Of a stretch of 64,000 nt of DNA, positions 22,551 through 35,652 are shown in pieces (position 1 is the stretch's first letter; the number at the start of each line of letters is the position of its first letter). A model generated the notes under the pieces. The model was not told where the DNA came from. It did no database searches and saw only the letters and a list, made by a program, of their open reading frames with translations. Both the position numbers and the translations under genes were made by a program. This stretch comes from Carallia brachiata. Taxonomy: Eukaryota > Streptophyta > Magnoliopsida > Malpighiales > Rhizophoraceae. The stretch lies in the NCBI GenBank assembly GCA_021464245.1, contig JADCRB010000026.1:4439769-4503768 (forward strand). The letters are read 5' to 3'.

Positions 22551-23252
22551 TGCCCCCCTGTATGTGGTGCCCTTTATCTCCGTACTATTATTTCCTTGGA
22601 AAACAAAAACCGCTGCGCGGAGATGTTCGTTGGTCGGTCACAAGGGAGAGCTCGACAATGAAGATAGGAGTGGTGGGTGTGGTGCACAGAGCCCCTCATG
22701 CTACCATCTTCCCTCTCTGCCACGTCAGAGCCAGCGTTAGAGTCTTTCCCTCCACTGGTATTCATTTCTTTCTTTGCATTGCTTCGTTTGTTCTTAAGCC
22801 GATTTTCAGTTCTCATTTACCATTTCGATGCAGCCTACTAAGAGAATATCGCTTTATATGAATGAATGCTTAAAAGGGTAGTGGTAGTTTTAATGTTTCG
22901 ACAGTTTCAAACGTTTGACGTAGGCCATGTTGGGAAATTCTGTTGAGCTAGTTTCCAAGGAAATTGTTTTTTTATTTTATTTTATTATTATTATTTTTTT
23001 ATGAAGAATGATTGGTGTTGAGATTGAAATTCAACGTGGTTAGTAATTTTGGATGGTTGCAAGCAAAACCCAGTTGTTGTTTTGAGTGCAGTAGGAGACC
23101 CGTAATTGCCAAATTTTCCTGGTCTGATATGAGTGATGTTTGACAATGTTTTATGGTTAAATTCAGTTTAAAAAACTAAAATTGGAGTTTGTAATGAGTG
23201 TTTTTTTTAGTTCAAGCATTTAAGTGGTTCTGAAACTTCGAATGCAGATCAT
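22551..23252 (+). promoter_or_regulatory. 5' flank and probable leader/intron of the gene at 23253
   Basis: The block 22658-22785 is the source or sister of the copy at 7970-8090. An AG before the ATG (GCAG at 23244-23247) suggests a 5'-UTR intron ends there, but its donor was not identified. Confidence 0.4.
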
Positions 23253-25795
23253 ATGTCGTTCATCAAGGATGTTGCTGCAGCTCAAGTTCCTGAAAACCTT
23301 CATTGTTTGCTTAAAATGCTTCAAGCTAGAGGTATAATTATTACTACTATATTGACTTCTATTCTTAATTATTTCACTATCACTATGCAGAAAATCTTGA
23401 TATGCTGTTAGATGCAGAAGTGTGTGACTTTATTTTGCATTGTTATGTGTCTTGCGCACTGTAATTTCAAGTTTGTGAGGTCAGTCAGTAGACTTAGTGT
23501 TTGACGATCTGTTGTGACAGAGTGACTGAGTTCTGTTTCTTACTGAATTCTCTACATTTGTTTTATTTTTTGCGCTAATACAGTTACTGAACTGTTGGAA
23601 TGCTTTTTATGTGCCTGGATTTAGGCTATTGCAACTCTTTTTCTGCTCTCGTGGAGATTTAATGATAGGATGTATAGTGATCCATAAAATAAGAATTTTA
23701 TTTCATGCAAGATGCAGTTTCTATTCTTCTTCTTAATTTAAGTTTCCCGATACGATTAAAGCTTCAATACATTACAGGATCTTTATTTCTGACTGTATGT
23801 CTAATTAACTTTTGTGATGCTTGGTCACAGGTGAAGCCATCATTTCTCCAGAATCTAGGCAGGGGTTAATCCCTCTAGCTATTCCATTGGCAGAAAATTT
23901 GTCAGGTTTGATAAACATTTTCTTTTACCAAACATACTACACGAGGCTTTGTGTTACTTTTCATATCATACAATGAACTATGGGCACTTATTTTAGAACT
24001 TACAGTAAAACTAATACGTTTTTGACCCAGTAGGTTCTGTAACTGCGTTGCTACGGTGGCCAACTGCTCCACAAGGGTAAGAAAAGACAGTCTTATGGAG
24101 CAGCCTGTTCATATAAGTGTATACAAATGGTAGACTTTATCTTGCCTTATTATCTTTCTGCAATTATTACTGTTCACACAGAATGGAGATGCCAGTTGTG
24201 GAGGTTCACAAGCATGGGGTGTGGCTTTTGGCCAAGAATGTAATGTTTTGAACTCAAAGAAAGATTAATCTGCATTATCTTATGGGGGTAATATAACATA
24301 GAATCCTATGATTTGTATGAGATTACAATGTTGGCATCTACAAGTCAAATCATTTTCTCTTTGTGGGGATTACTTTCTGCTTAACACCACCGAACTTTCC
24401 CATGGAGCTGTTTTGGGGGGGAAGTGTTTGTTTGGGGTGAGGGCATGATGGCTGGTAAATCATTCCTAAACTTGTGATCATACTCCCTCAAAGCATTTTT
24501 TTACTTGTGGGCAGAAAGCCAACTTATATTTTGCAACTCGTGCAACTCAGGTAAATCAATACATTCATAGAATTCTGGTAGAAGAGGATGCCAACAACTT
24601 CCACAAAAGTAAAGGTGAACTCTTCCATGCTTCCTCAAAAGTTGGTAAAAATCTTTACAGAAGGGGTGATTTTGCTGAATCCAAAATTGCAAGTCTTGAT
24701 GTATATCTTTTAAAGAAGGTAAAGAAAGAAATTTTTTAGGTATTTGAAAGCATTTAGGCATTTGACTCATTGTCACAGTTTATATTTGTTGCTCTTCTTT
24801 AAGGTTGGAATGTTCCCTGACATTTTAGAGCGTAAAGTGGTGCGGCATTTTGAGCAACAGGACCATGTAAGTGTTTTATTTGACTTTCACTCATCAAATG
24901 TTACAGTCTTTGGTAGCTGTTCCTGATAATTCTCCTATACTTTTGGATGGAAGGTTTCTGCAATGGTGACAGGAGAATTCTACACAAAGAAGGATCTATT
25001 TCCAGGATTTGGACGCCCTTTTGTCTTCTATGCAAAGATTGCAGAAGTTTGTACTTGTCCAAGAACTTGCATATGATTTGAGCAGATTGCATTTTCCTAT
25101 TTCTCAAGAGAACAATTTCAATTGCTATATTTAGAGTTGGACACACCTCAGAAGCTAAAGATGCTGCAAGGGTGGCTCTTAAATCTCCATGGTGGACATT
25201 AGGTTGTCCATATCGGGTATTTGTTCTTTGCTTCACTTCTCTCTTCTTCTCTCTCACCACCCTCGAAACCTTGAGGCCTGTGGATCTTGGCATAAAGCCA
25301 AACCAACAAGCTGCAAGGAGGCCGGGTGGGTATTTGTTCTTACTGATGCTTTCTTAATAAAATGCGTTGTCTCCTCTTCTCCTGGCTCACCCATTTTTCT
25401 TGCATTGTGCAACAATCATGTTTTTAGGAAGTTGCTGACATTGCCCAATGGGACGATGAGCAAATTGAATATATTAAAGAGAAAGTGACCGAGGAGGGTA
25501 GACAAGAGGATTTAAAGAAAGGAAAGGCACCTGCCCAGGTACTAATTTGATTTTATTTTCTGATGAATTGGTGACTGATATCTATGAAGAAACTCTAGTT
25601 AATAAATTTCTGCCGGGTGGCATATCCTTCAGTGTAAAATATGGATTCCCCATGCAGATTGCATTGGATGAAGCTGCTTTGTTGGACTTAGCTTCCATTG
25701 AAGGGACCTGGGATGACATTGTAGAGCGCATTTCTGAATGCTACAGGGAGGCTGGATTCAACGATATTGCTAGATTTGTTTTGTACAAAGATTGA
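23253..25795 (+). CDS. Conserved plant protein of unrecognised function, about 315 residues
   Basis: I do not recognise the family. Ten exons can be joined: 23253-23331, 23831-23905, 24034-24076, 24182-24239, 24515-24718, 24804-24866, 24954-25050, 25137-25216, 25428-25538 and 25658-25795. The product starts MSFIKDVAAAQVPENLH and ends ARFVLYKD. It has blocks typical of a well-conserved globular protein, such as RWPTAPQGMEMPVVE, NKANLYFATRATQ and KSPWWTLGC. There is no membrane segment and no obvious targeting peptide from this ATG; an upstream coding exon is possible. Every junction uses GT-AG with a kept reading phase, except that exon 7/8 needs a less obvious donor (25051) and acceptor (25135-25136), giving ...KIAEVFGHTSEAK. 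The gene stands alone on its strand between the WSD array and SUD1. Confidence 0.75.
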
Positions 25796-27624
25796 TAGCC
25801 AAGTGGATGACAATCATGTTTCATGATCTCTTGTTGTTATTTTCATTTATTGGTTTCTATTTGTCTCCAATTGGCTTTTAGAAGGAACAGACATTTGGGA
25901 AATCGGCCTGTAACATACCATACAGAGGTACTGCCTCTTTTCCGTGATGAGCATAGTAAAGACTCTCGATTTTAATATCCAACAAAAGGAGCATTTTCTT
26001 CTGGCAATTTTAAGTCTGTTTGATTGGCTTCACATGAGAGATAAAATGTGGTTGCAATTATTGGCCATGCCAACGGCAGTTGTGTTATTGCTTAAGTTTT
26101 TGACCTTATGAAGTAGTGCATTGCCATATAGCCACGAATTGAAGCAGGGCTTTCGCAGAGGGTAGAAACAAATCTTCATGGTGAGTCCTTTTGCAAATCT
26201 GAGAATAACCCGCTGCTAAGGCATTTAGCTCAACATCTTAGCTCCAAATCCTTAACCCTCTTATATATAGACAGGAAAAGTTGAATTCAGCACGCTATCT
26301 CAAGTGAAAATCAATCAGAAGTTAACCACCGAAGAATTGTGAGTTAAATATTAATCAATTAAAATCTCATGGCAAATGCCTTAGAAGTAGGGACTTTTGA
26401 TTCAAGGACACAAGTACTTGTCCACACGACTAAACTTTCCGACGGTAAGTTACCTGTTCTTCTCGATTGTATAATGGTGACCGGGCGAGCGTGTTTTTGT
26501 GATCAAATACTGTAAAGTTCAAATGTTGACGAGTGACAATTATCGTCAACTATGACTGAAAAATAACACACAACTGTCTCGCACTTCTAACATAACTACT
26601 GTTGGGGACAATTTATCAGGCCTCACAGTGCTGTGTTCTAAACTTAATGACTCTGTTCTTTTTTCGTAAATTTCAGCTTCTATCATAACCAAAAATAAAA
26701 AGAAAATGTTATACAATGCTACAAGCGCATAACCAATCAAAAGCAGGAAGGGCCTCGAAGGCACATCTGATCGATATTGTTAAACATTGATCAAGAAACG
26801 GCGAACCTGTTGGGCAGAAGACTTTTTTCTTCTTTTTTGTTTTTTAATTTACAGGGAGTCTTATTAAACATATACGAGGAGGGACAAATAATGCGACTAT
26901 TTTTAGGCGAGTTGGGGTTTTAAAAATAATTTGTGGCCCAACCTTCAATCGAGCTCCAATTGGCCCTTAAGACAGAGACCTTGTCGCAACGGGGCCAGGC
27001 CCTTCTCGGCCCATTTGACGTACGACCTTCCTTTTCGGCTTCCTCGACGCTTCAAACGTGAGTAACCAATCAGAATTTTCCACGTCATTCCACGAAGTAG
27101 CCCACGGCCTTCGTTTATCACGTATCAAACAGAAATGTTACACTATTAGAAAAATGTGGTAATTATTTACTCAAATACAATGATACGTTACGTTTTTTAA
27201 TAATTATTATATTTTTTATAATAAAAAATATATAAAAATAATTTAAAATTACTAAAAATAAAAAAATAATTATAAGAAATAAAGTCGCCGTTAAATTTGA
27301 ACAAAATTTCGTGGAGAATCTTCCAATACCCCCTTGTTACAAATAAAGCTAACCATACGCGGCTCCCAATCGTCCAGTTTCCAGGGCCGTTCTGTAACCG
27401 GCAAATAAATTAAAACGACGAGGCGGTGATGCCGAAAGCATAAATAAATATACCAGACAAAAAAAGAAAAAAAAAAACAAAAAAGAAGAAGAGGTCGAAA
27501 TACCAGAAACGCCCTTCCCCTCGTTCTTCTTTCCCTTCTGCTGCCATCGATCGAAGTCCCATCCAATTCTTGTTCTACACCCTAGAAATAAATCCCCTCT
27601 ATCCCCGACTCGCCGGCAAGGTCC
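25796..27624. other. Intergenic region and SUD1 promoter
   Basis: No gene was recognised. Near 26935 and 27007-27014 there are GGCCCA-type words (for example CTCGGCCCATTTGACG). These resemble site II/TCP elements common in promoters of broadly expressed plant genes. An AT-rich patch lies at 27180-27280. Confidence 0.4.
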
Positions 27625-27966
27625 ATGGAGATCGCTTCATCCGCCGCGGCGGCGCCGCCACCGAACAACGAGGAAAACGCCGACGGGACGAATTCGCCGG
27701 CGACCCCGTCTTCGACGTCCTCCCTGTGGGGTTCGACGGCGTCGAATCGGGATCCGATCGACAAGGAGGAGTGTAATGGAGCGGCGGCGGCGGCGAGATA
27801 CGAGGAAGAGGAGGAGGAAGAGGATGATGTCTGCAGGATCTGTAGGAATCCGGGAGATGAAGATAATCCGTTGAGGTATCCGTGTGCTTGTAGCGGAAGT
27901 ATCAAGTTTGTTCACCAAGATTGCCTCCTCCAGTGGCTTAATCACAGCAACGCTCGCCAGTGCGAG

Positions 27967-27997
<31 letters not shown>

Positions 27998-30900
27998 AAA
28001 ATTTCGTTTTTATGATTTTCTTCATAGATGTAATCATGTAATGGTAATTTTTTATGTTTGCTTGCGGTACAAAAATTGTCACAAGAAATTGATGAGTAAG
28101 GTGTCTCTGATAGTATGAATATTAGGCTTTAACTGGCAATTTGTTTTTTGTTAATTATCAAGTACTAAAGTATAACCTTACTACTTGCTGTTTTTTATGT
28201 AGTAATAAATATATAATACTGTGGTAAGTGCAAGTTTGAGAATAATCAAATTGTTAGAACGTGCGGCTCGGCTCATGGGACTTTTGGGCCGCCTAAATGT
28301 CATAATGTATGTTTGGAAAGGTCATGCGGTAAAATATGCAGTACATGATCTTCTGTAGAATGAATGGAATGCAGTGTAGAAACTAAAGTTGCGTCTATTC
28401 TTCTAGTTCAAGGGAATTAGCATGCAAAAGTGTGATATTCAGTGTCATGTTTTTTGAGCTTGAAGAAGCTACATGTTGGCTTACCACATAAATTAATCAT
28501 ATAACAAAGTATAGCTATGTGAACAAGAAGCAGGAAGGCATTTCCTCTATTCTGAATAGTAGGTTCTACTTCGCGTGCTAATTAGTGGTCGATGGTTTTT
28601 GTGTTGGGTTGCATTGGCTAGTGTTTGACTGGCTATAATTCTTAGGTGTTTTTTCCCCTATTAATTGTTGAACTTATGCATTTCAGGTTTGCAAACATGC
28701 ATTTTCTTTCTCTCCGGTTTATGCTGAGAATGCCCCTGCAAGACTTCCTTTTCAGGAGTTTGTAGTTGGAATGGCAATGAAAGCTTGCCATGTCCTGCAA
28801 TTCTTTTTGCGACTTAGTTTTGTGCTTTCTGTTTGGCTTCTAATTATACCCTTCATAACATTCTGGATATGGCGTTTGGCTTTCGTGAGGAGTTTTGGTG
28901 AAGCCCAGAGATTGTTCTTGAGTCATATCTCTACCACCATCATTCTTACCGATTGTCTGCATGGCTTCCTGCTTTCTGCAAGTATTGTCTTCATTTTTCT
29001 TGGTGCCACTTCCTTGAGAGATTACTTTAGGCACTTAAGAGAGCTCGGAGGACAAGATGCTGAGAGAGAAGATGAAGGGGATAGAAACGGTGCCCGTGCT
29101 GCCAGACGACCTCCAGGACAAGCTAATAGAAATTTTGCTGTTGAGGCAAATGCTGAAGATGCTGATGGAGCTCAGGGAATTGCTGGGGCTGGTCAAATGA
29201 TTAGAAGGAATGCAGAAAATGTTGCTGCCCGCTGGGAGATGCAGGCGGCTCGTCTTGAAGCTCATGTTGAACAGATGTTTGATGGTTTGGATGATGCTGA
29301 TGGTGCAGAGGATGTTCCCTTTGACGAGCTTGTTGGGATGCAGGGTCCTGTTTTCCATTTAGTTGAAAATGCATTTACTGTGAGTTTATCATTCATTTCT
29401 GTTATTCCTTCTGTAATATCATTTTTCCATGGTTTCTAAATTGATCATCTCTTAGAATTCTTTTGGTCCTTCATTTATTTAAATTGTATATTTCTTTTAG
29501 GATCTCTTCTCTGCTATCCCCCCTTCTTGAAACATGGATGTTGAACCTAATATCACCATGCACATATTTTTGCATTTGTAAAATAAATTTTTGCATCTTT
29601 GCTTGTTAGAGCTGGTTTATGTACCAATGTTCAGGTCTCTAATATAAAGAAGGTTAAATAAAATTGAGCTTCACTTTTTCATGAAATTTTTCTGAGGTTT
29701 TATTCTTCTGCAGGTTCTGGCAAGCAATATGATATTCCTTGGTGTTGTGATCTTTGTACCATTTTCTTTAGGACGGATTATACTCTATTATATATCATGG
29801 CTTGTCTCTTCTGCAAGTGGCCCAGTGTTGTCAACAGTTGTGCCAATTACAGATACTGCCCTCTCCTTAGCAAATATCACATTGAAGAATGCTTTAACCG
29901 CTGTTACAAATTTGACATCTGAAGGGCAGGATGGGGGGCTTCTTGGAAAGGTTGCGGACATGTTGAAAGTAAATGCAAGTGGAGTAAACGAGGTCTCTGG
30001 GAACATAAGCTCTCCACTTTCTGCAGACCTTTTGAAAGTGGCTAGTATTGACGCATCCCGGCTTTCTGATGTTGCAACTCTTGCTGTTGGATACATTTAT
30101 ATTCTCCCTAGTCTTCTTCTATCTTGGTATCCTTGGCTTGATCCGGTACACTAGGGGTGAGCCATTGACCAGGGGGAGGTTCTATGGTATTGCCTCTATA
30201 GCAGAGACAATTCCCTCTCTGTTCAGGCAATTCTTGGCCGCGATGAAGCATTTGATGACTATGATCAAGGTGGCATTCCTTCTCGTGATTGAACTTGGGG
30301 TATTCCCTTTGATGTGTGGGTGGTGGCTAGATGTTTGTACTATAAGGATGTTTGGAAGGACTATGGCTCAAAGAGTTCAGTTCTTCTCAATCTCTCCTTT
30401 AGCCAGCTCATTGGTCCATTGGGTTGTAGGAATTGTTTATATGCTACAAATAAGCATCTTTGTCAGTCTTCTTCGAGGGGTATGGTTCTTAGCGACATCA
30501 TTATTATGGTAGATCTGGAATCCTGTGGTTCATTGAATAGATAAGCTTATCTTCCTTTCTTGTTTGCAGGTTCTGCGCAACGGTGTGCTATATTTTCTAC
30601 GCGATCCAGCTGATCCAAACTATAACCCTTTCCGTGATTTGATTGATGATCCTGTTCACAAGCATGCTCGCAGGGTTATGTTGTCTGTTGCCGTTTATGG
30701 AAGTTTAATTGTGATGCTGGTGTTCCTGCCGGTCAAACTTGCCATGAGGATGGCACCCTCCATTTTCCCATTGGACATTTCGTAAGATCACTTGCTCTGT
30801 TGTTACTACTGTTTATATTTCCCATGCTGATTTGTTACCTTTGTTTTCTAAATTAGTCTCATGTTTGTTTCTTTCAGGGTATCCGATCCATTTACTGAAA

Positions 30901-33300
30901 TTCCAGCTGACATGCTTCTCTTTCAAATCTGTATTCCATTTGCCATTGAGCATTTCAAGCTGCGGACAACAATTAAATCCCTTCTCCGCTATTGGTTTAC
31001 AGCAGTTGGATGGGCACTTGGTCTAACTGATTTTTTACTGCCCAGAGCGGAGGACAATGGTGGCCAGGACAATGGAAATGCGGATCCTGGAAGGCAGGAC
31101 ATGATACAAGCAGCACAACTTGGTGGACAGGATAGGGCACTGGTAGCACTTGCTGCTGCAGATGATCCAAACAGAGGCGTTCTTCCAACAGGAAATTCTA
31201 ATCCTGCAGAGGAGTATGATGGTGATGAACAATCTGATTCAGAGTAAGTTTTACAAAAACAACGCTTTTGACCTGTATTAGTTACACGATTGTATATGTC
31301 GATTGCCTGCCTTTTGGCTTCACATTGTTGTAGTTGGACTTAATTATTATATGGTTGAAAAGAGTTTTTCTTTTTGGCATCTGAAGATAGGGGGCAGTGG
31401 GATTTGAATCTTGTCCAGTAGTGTGGAGAAGGGAAACGATGGTTCAAATAGGCTATACTGTGGATATTGGTTGGATAGTGTTGTTCTTGGCACCTCACAT
31501 TGTGTGATTTGATCTTTTAGCAGGTACAGCTTTGTTCTTCGTATTGTCCTGCTGCTGATAGTGGCTTGGATGACTCTTCTTATCTTCAACTCTGCCTTGA
31601 TAGTTGTACCAATATCACTTGGACGTGCCCTTTTCAACGCCATTCCTCTTCTCCCAATAACTCATGGGATTAAGTGCAATGGTAATATTGCTTACACAGT
31701 GTTGTTAATTTTCTTTATGCTTCTTTTTTCAGATGGAGATTGCTGATTCATTCTTATTTTATATCTTTGTGTAGATCTATATGCTTTCATTATTGGAAGC
31801 TATGTCATTTGGACCAGCTTAGCTGGAGCTAGATATTCCATTCAACATATCAGAACAAAGAGAGCAGCTGTTTTGTGTAGCCAAATATGGAAGTGGTGCG
31901 GCATTGTTCTCAAGAGCTCTGCACTGTTGTCTATATGGGTATGGTTAATTGTGTTCTTCATTTGGTCTTTCAATGTCTTTATTTAGCAAACAAGGACATT
32001 ATTTGCAGTATATATAGCAGCCATTCAACATATAGTTCTTACTTTGCTATATTTTACAGATTTTTGTCATTCCTGTGTTGATTGGGCTGCTCTTCGAGCT
32101 CCTGGTAATTGTTCCCATTCGGGTGCCTGTGGATGAAAGCCCAGTTTTCCTCCTGTATCAGGACTGGGCATTGGGGCTTATCTTTCTTAAGATCTGGACC
32201 AGACTAGTAAGTGATCAAATTTTGTGGATTTTTGCTTGTTATGATGGTTTTGATGTGCATACAGAAAAGTTTGTTGCCTGCTGTTCTTAAAACACTGAAA
32301 AAGTGGACTTTGACCACAGCACCTGTGCTCCTTATCGGTGTTAACAAAAAGTTTTTCAATATGGTGGAAAATAACATTAATGCTAGACATTGTTTGTTTA
32401 TTAAATGCTACAGGTGAGGAAAATATTAAATTTGTTGATCCAGAACATGTGATTGGTTGATAAATTAGGTCACGTCTCCTGTGTTGGAATAAAAAGATGG
32501 ATATTGTTATTAAATTCTTGAACTGGACTATAGTTATGGATAATACCAAGTTTATGGCATGTGTCGGTATGCGTGACCAATAACTGAGGGACGAACAATT
32601 ATATACATGGTGAACAACAATTTTGACCACATTGGTAGTGAGATCTCATGTAGAATTTCCAGTTTTATATGTTGGGTCTTGTATTTTTATTTGGACATGG
32701 ACAAGATGGAAATGTCTTAACCCGTGAATGCAAAGGTCTATCTGCGAAAGAAATTACTCGTCTTTCTTGTCCTAATGGTTTGTGCTTGAACAGGTTATGC
32801 TGGACCATATGATGCCACTGGTAGATGAGAGTTGGCGAATGAAATTTGAAAGGGTGAGGGAGGATGGGTTTTCAAGGCTGCAAGTCCTTTGGGTGCTGAG
32901 GGAGATTGTCTTCCCAATTATAATGAAACTGCTAACAGCATTGTGTGTACCTTATGTCTTAGCGAGAGGGGTGTTCCCTGTGCTGGGCTACCCATTAGTA
33001 GTAAATTCTGCTGTGTACAGATTCGCGTGGTTGGGATGCCTTTGCTTCAGCCTGATTTGCTTTTGTGCCAAGAGATTCCATGTCTGGTTCACCAACCTCC
33101 ACAACTCCATCCGCGATGACCGCTATCTCATTGGTCGTAGGCTTCATAACTATGGGGAAGATGCAAAGGATAAGCGCAATGAGCTGGGGACTAGTCCTGA
33201 TGCGGAAAATTCTAATTTGCGGGGTGTGGGTTTGATTCAAAATGATCGGGAAGCTGACGTTGGGTTGAGGCTGAGGCGTGCCAATCGTCAAGATGCTTAG
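27625..33300 (+). CDS. SUD1: SUD1/CER9-type ER ubiquitin ligase (DOA10 family) with an apparent 2-nt frame break
   Basis: DOA10-type ligases sit in the ER membrane and mark proteins for degradation. In Arabidopsis SUD1/CER9 affects HMG-CoA reductase activity and cuticle lipids. Nine exons: 27625-27966, 28687-29379, 29714-30479, 30570-30781, 30878-31243, 31521-31681, 31775-31938, 32060-32206 and 32794-33300, about 1119 residues when joined (Arabidopsis about 1108). An acidic N-terminus leads into a C4HC3 RINGv domain (VCRICR, CAC, HQDC, QCEVC) at about residues 68-120. Many hydrophobic segments follow, plus the conserved stretch LLFELLVIVPIRVPVDESP. In exon 3, at about 30100-30104, the reading frame changes by 2 nt between VGYIYI and SLVFFYLGILGL, with no room for an intron. 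Everything after it is well conserved, so a local sequence error is likely. Its 3' end faces the PAB gene. Confidence 0.93.
27968..27998. repeat. (CT)n microsatellite at the start of SUD1 intron 1
   Basis: About 14 CT units start two bases after the donor (GAG|GTCCTCTC). The first codons of the intron read as Ser-Leu repeats, which is not coding. Confidence 0.8.
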
Positions 33301-34315
33301 TTTATGGGGCTGGTACGTCCGTTGATTGTAACATGTTAAACCTTTTAAAGAACGTAGCCGTCGTTATAGAGTACTGTTTGGTGTTTTGTGGATATTATAC
33401 CTTAATTCTTAATTAGAAGGTAAAACCATAAAAGTTGTAGTCAATAAACAGATTCATACTTGCGTTCTCTTATCATGCATTCTATAGATAAACATGAAAC
33501 TTGATTACATGAACAAGAAACAAGAAGCTGAAAGGTATGCCGTTTACTTTTTTTTTTATTTTTTTGTGAATTCGATATGTTGTTTATAATATATCGATTT
33601 AACATCATTGGATGTTTACCATGTGTTCTAATAAAAAATTTCTCCATAAACAAATATCAGTAAAGCGTCATCAACTCAGCGATTAGCGGTCATCTTATGC
33701 TCTTATATTGACCGTAGTAACTACGGTCTTCTATAGAAATAGAATAGGAATAAGGAATAACCTACCCTCGGGCTCTTTAAAACATCACGGAAAAGTTTTT
33801 CTTTTTCTGCCTTCCCTGGATGGAAAATGCTTCACATAACAAAATTTGTCAGAGAACAAGAACAAATATTAAGAATAACATCATCCTTTTTGAATTAACG
33901 TTTCCCTTTGTGATCTTAGATACTTGCCAGGGTACGATAAATATTAGGGTTTCTGCGCTTCCTCAGTAACAGCAAATATGATTCCCGCAGCATTTCACAA
34001 CCATAGCCATGAACTACGACTGCCATACCAAATAGAACTTAAGTACCCGAGTTGATCCGAGAACTCGGCATCATCAACAGCTATAAAGTTCACATACTTT
34101 TTCACCCAAAGCATGATAAAGCTGACATAGGTGCCTTTCACTGGCATAAGAAAGCTAAAAGCAGAGATACCAATCTCCAAAATTAACTTCTTGAAGCACC
34201 CACAATGAACCAAAACCATGTCCCATGCTAACAAGTAGAATCAATCCAAAAATGTATTAAAGCCGCAACCAGAATTGTTTCAAATCCAGTATTTCAATGA
34301 CTGCTCACATTCAGC
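33301..34315. other. Convergent 3' ends of SUD1 and PAB
   Basis: About 1 kb lies between the two stop codons and should hold both 3' UTRs. Open frames seen here have no family character. Confidence 0.5.
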
Positions 34316-35611
34316 CTAGGAGACAAGGTTATCATTCAATGACAATGAAGCTAACTGGTCAGCTGCACCGCCAGCCTGCTGCTGAACACTCCTCAGAACA
34401 TCCATTGCCTCTGCAACCTTTGCCTTGAGAGCTTCTGGTGACTCAAGCAAGTGTAGAACCTCGGTCTGGTCCATCTCCAGAAGCATACCAGTCACCTTAG
34501 CTGCCGCATCAGGCTCCAGCTGTTCTACGAGAGGGTAGAGATTCTCACCAAGCATCTACAGTTATTGATCAAGGTTTTAGTTGTTGCTTAAAACACATCA
34601 AAAAACAGGGGGAAAAGAAAAAAACAAACGAGAGGTCCAAGACACATGAATGAGATACTCAGGGTACACAAAAGAACTAAAAATAATACACAGCAAAGTT
34701 CGCTGTTACCCTTCCTCTTTCTCGGCAATTAATGGTTAAATATTAAACAAATAACTTTGAGTTCAACGCCTACCGTCCTCTGCTGATCCGGAGTAGCATT
34801 TGCAAGGGCAGAAGCCAAAGCACCAATTGGAACAGTTTGAGACAGTGCTGCATCACGCATTGGCATGCCACCCATGTCATAAGGAACAAAAGAATGCCTC
34901 CAGGAACACCAGTCATTGGAACCTCAGGCAAGCCACGCCCAGGGGGGTAGCGATAAACACGTCCCCTTGGAAGCATCTGTCATTTTAGTGAGCAATAAGA
35001 TACTAGCAAAAAATTTAAAAAAACACTAACATAATGAAAATGGAGAAGGAACAATGCCTACCTGCTGTTGCATTATGGGGACTTGCTGCTGGGTTTGCTG
35101 AGAAGCTCCTGCTCGTCGGCCACCAGGACGTTGCCCCTGCTGCCCCTGCTGAACCATTGGCATAAAGAAATTGGGCATTGGAGCCCCACCAGGCCTCATA
35201 CCAGGCACAAGCTGCTGTTGATACCCAAATCCAGGCTGACAAGTCATTAAAAGTTTAGCATTTAGATCATATTCTGGAAATGATGTATGAAAGGCAGAAT
35301 GCAACATGTCAAGGAAATTGAGCCCAGGGTTGTATGATATCAAGGAAACAAACATGAGCATAGAGGGTTACCTGGGGTGGTATGATAGTGGGTGGAGCTT
35401 GTCCATAGAATATCTGTTGTCCTAGTCCAGGTCCACCGGGAGGATAGATTGGCATACGAGGACCTACTGAAGGTGCCATTGCAACTGGCCGCATTTGAGA
35501 AAATTGAGCCTGTACAGAATACATAACACATGCTTTTCGCTAAATCAGCATTACAGTAAGGAATGAATGAATGCTGCTTGAAATTGCAGCCATGTTGCAA
35601 ACGCACGCGCG

Positions 35612-35652
<41 letters not shown>

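Noticed and set aside
27570..27945. Overlapping frames on both strands at the SUD1 start
   Set aside because: They are out-of-frame or antisense readings of the GC-rich first exon; the RINGv frame is the real one.
30048..30095. A tiny intron to explain the SUD1 frame change
   Set aside because: The only GT...AG spanning it would be about 27 nt, which is too short for plant splicing.
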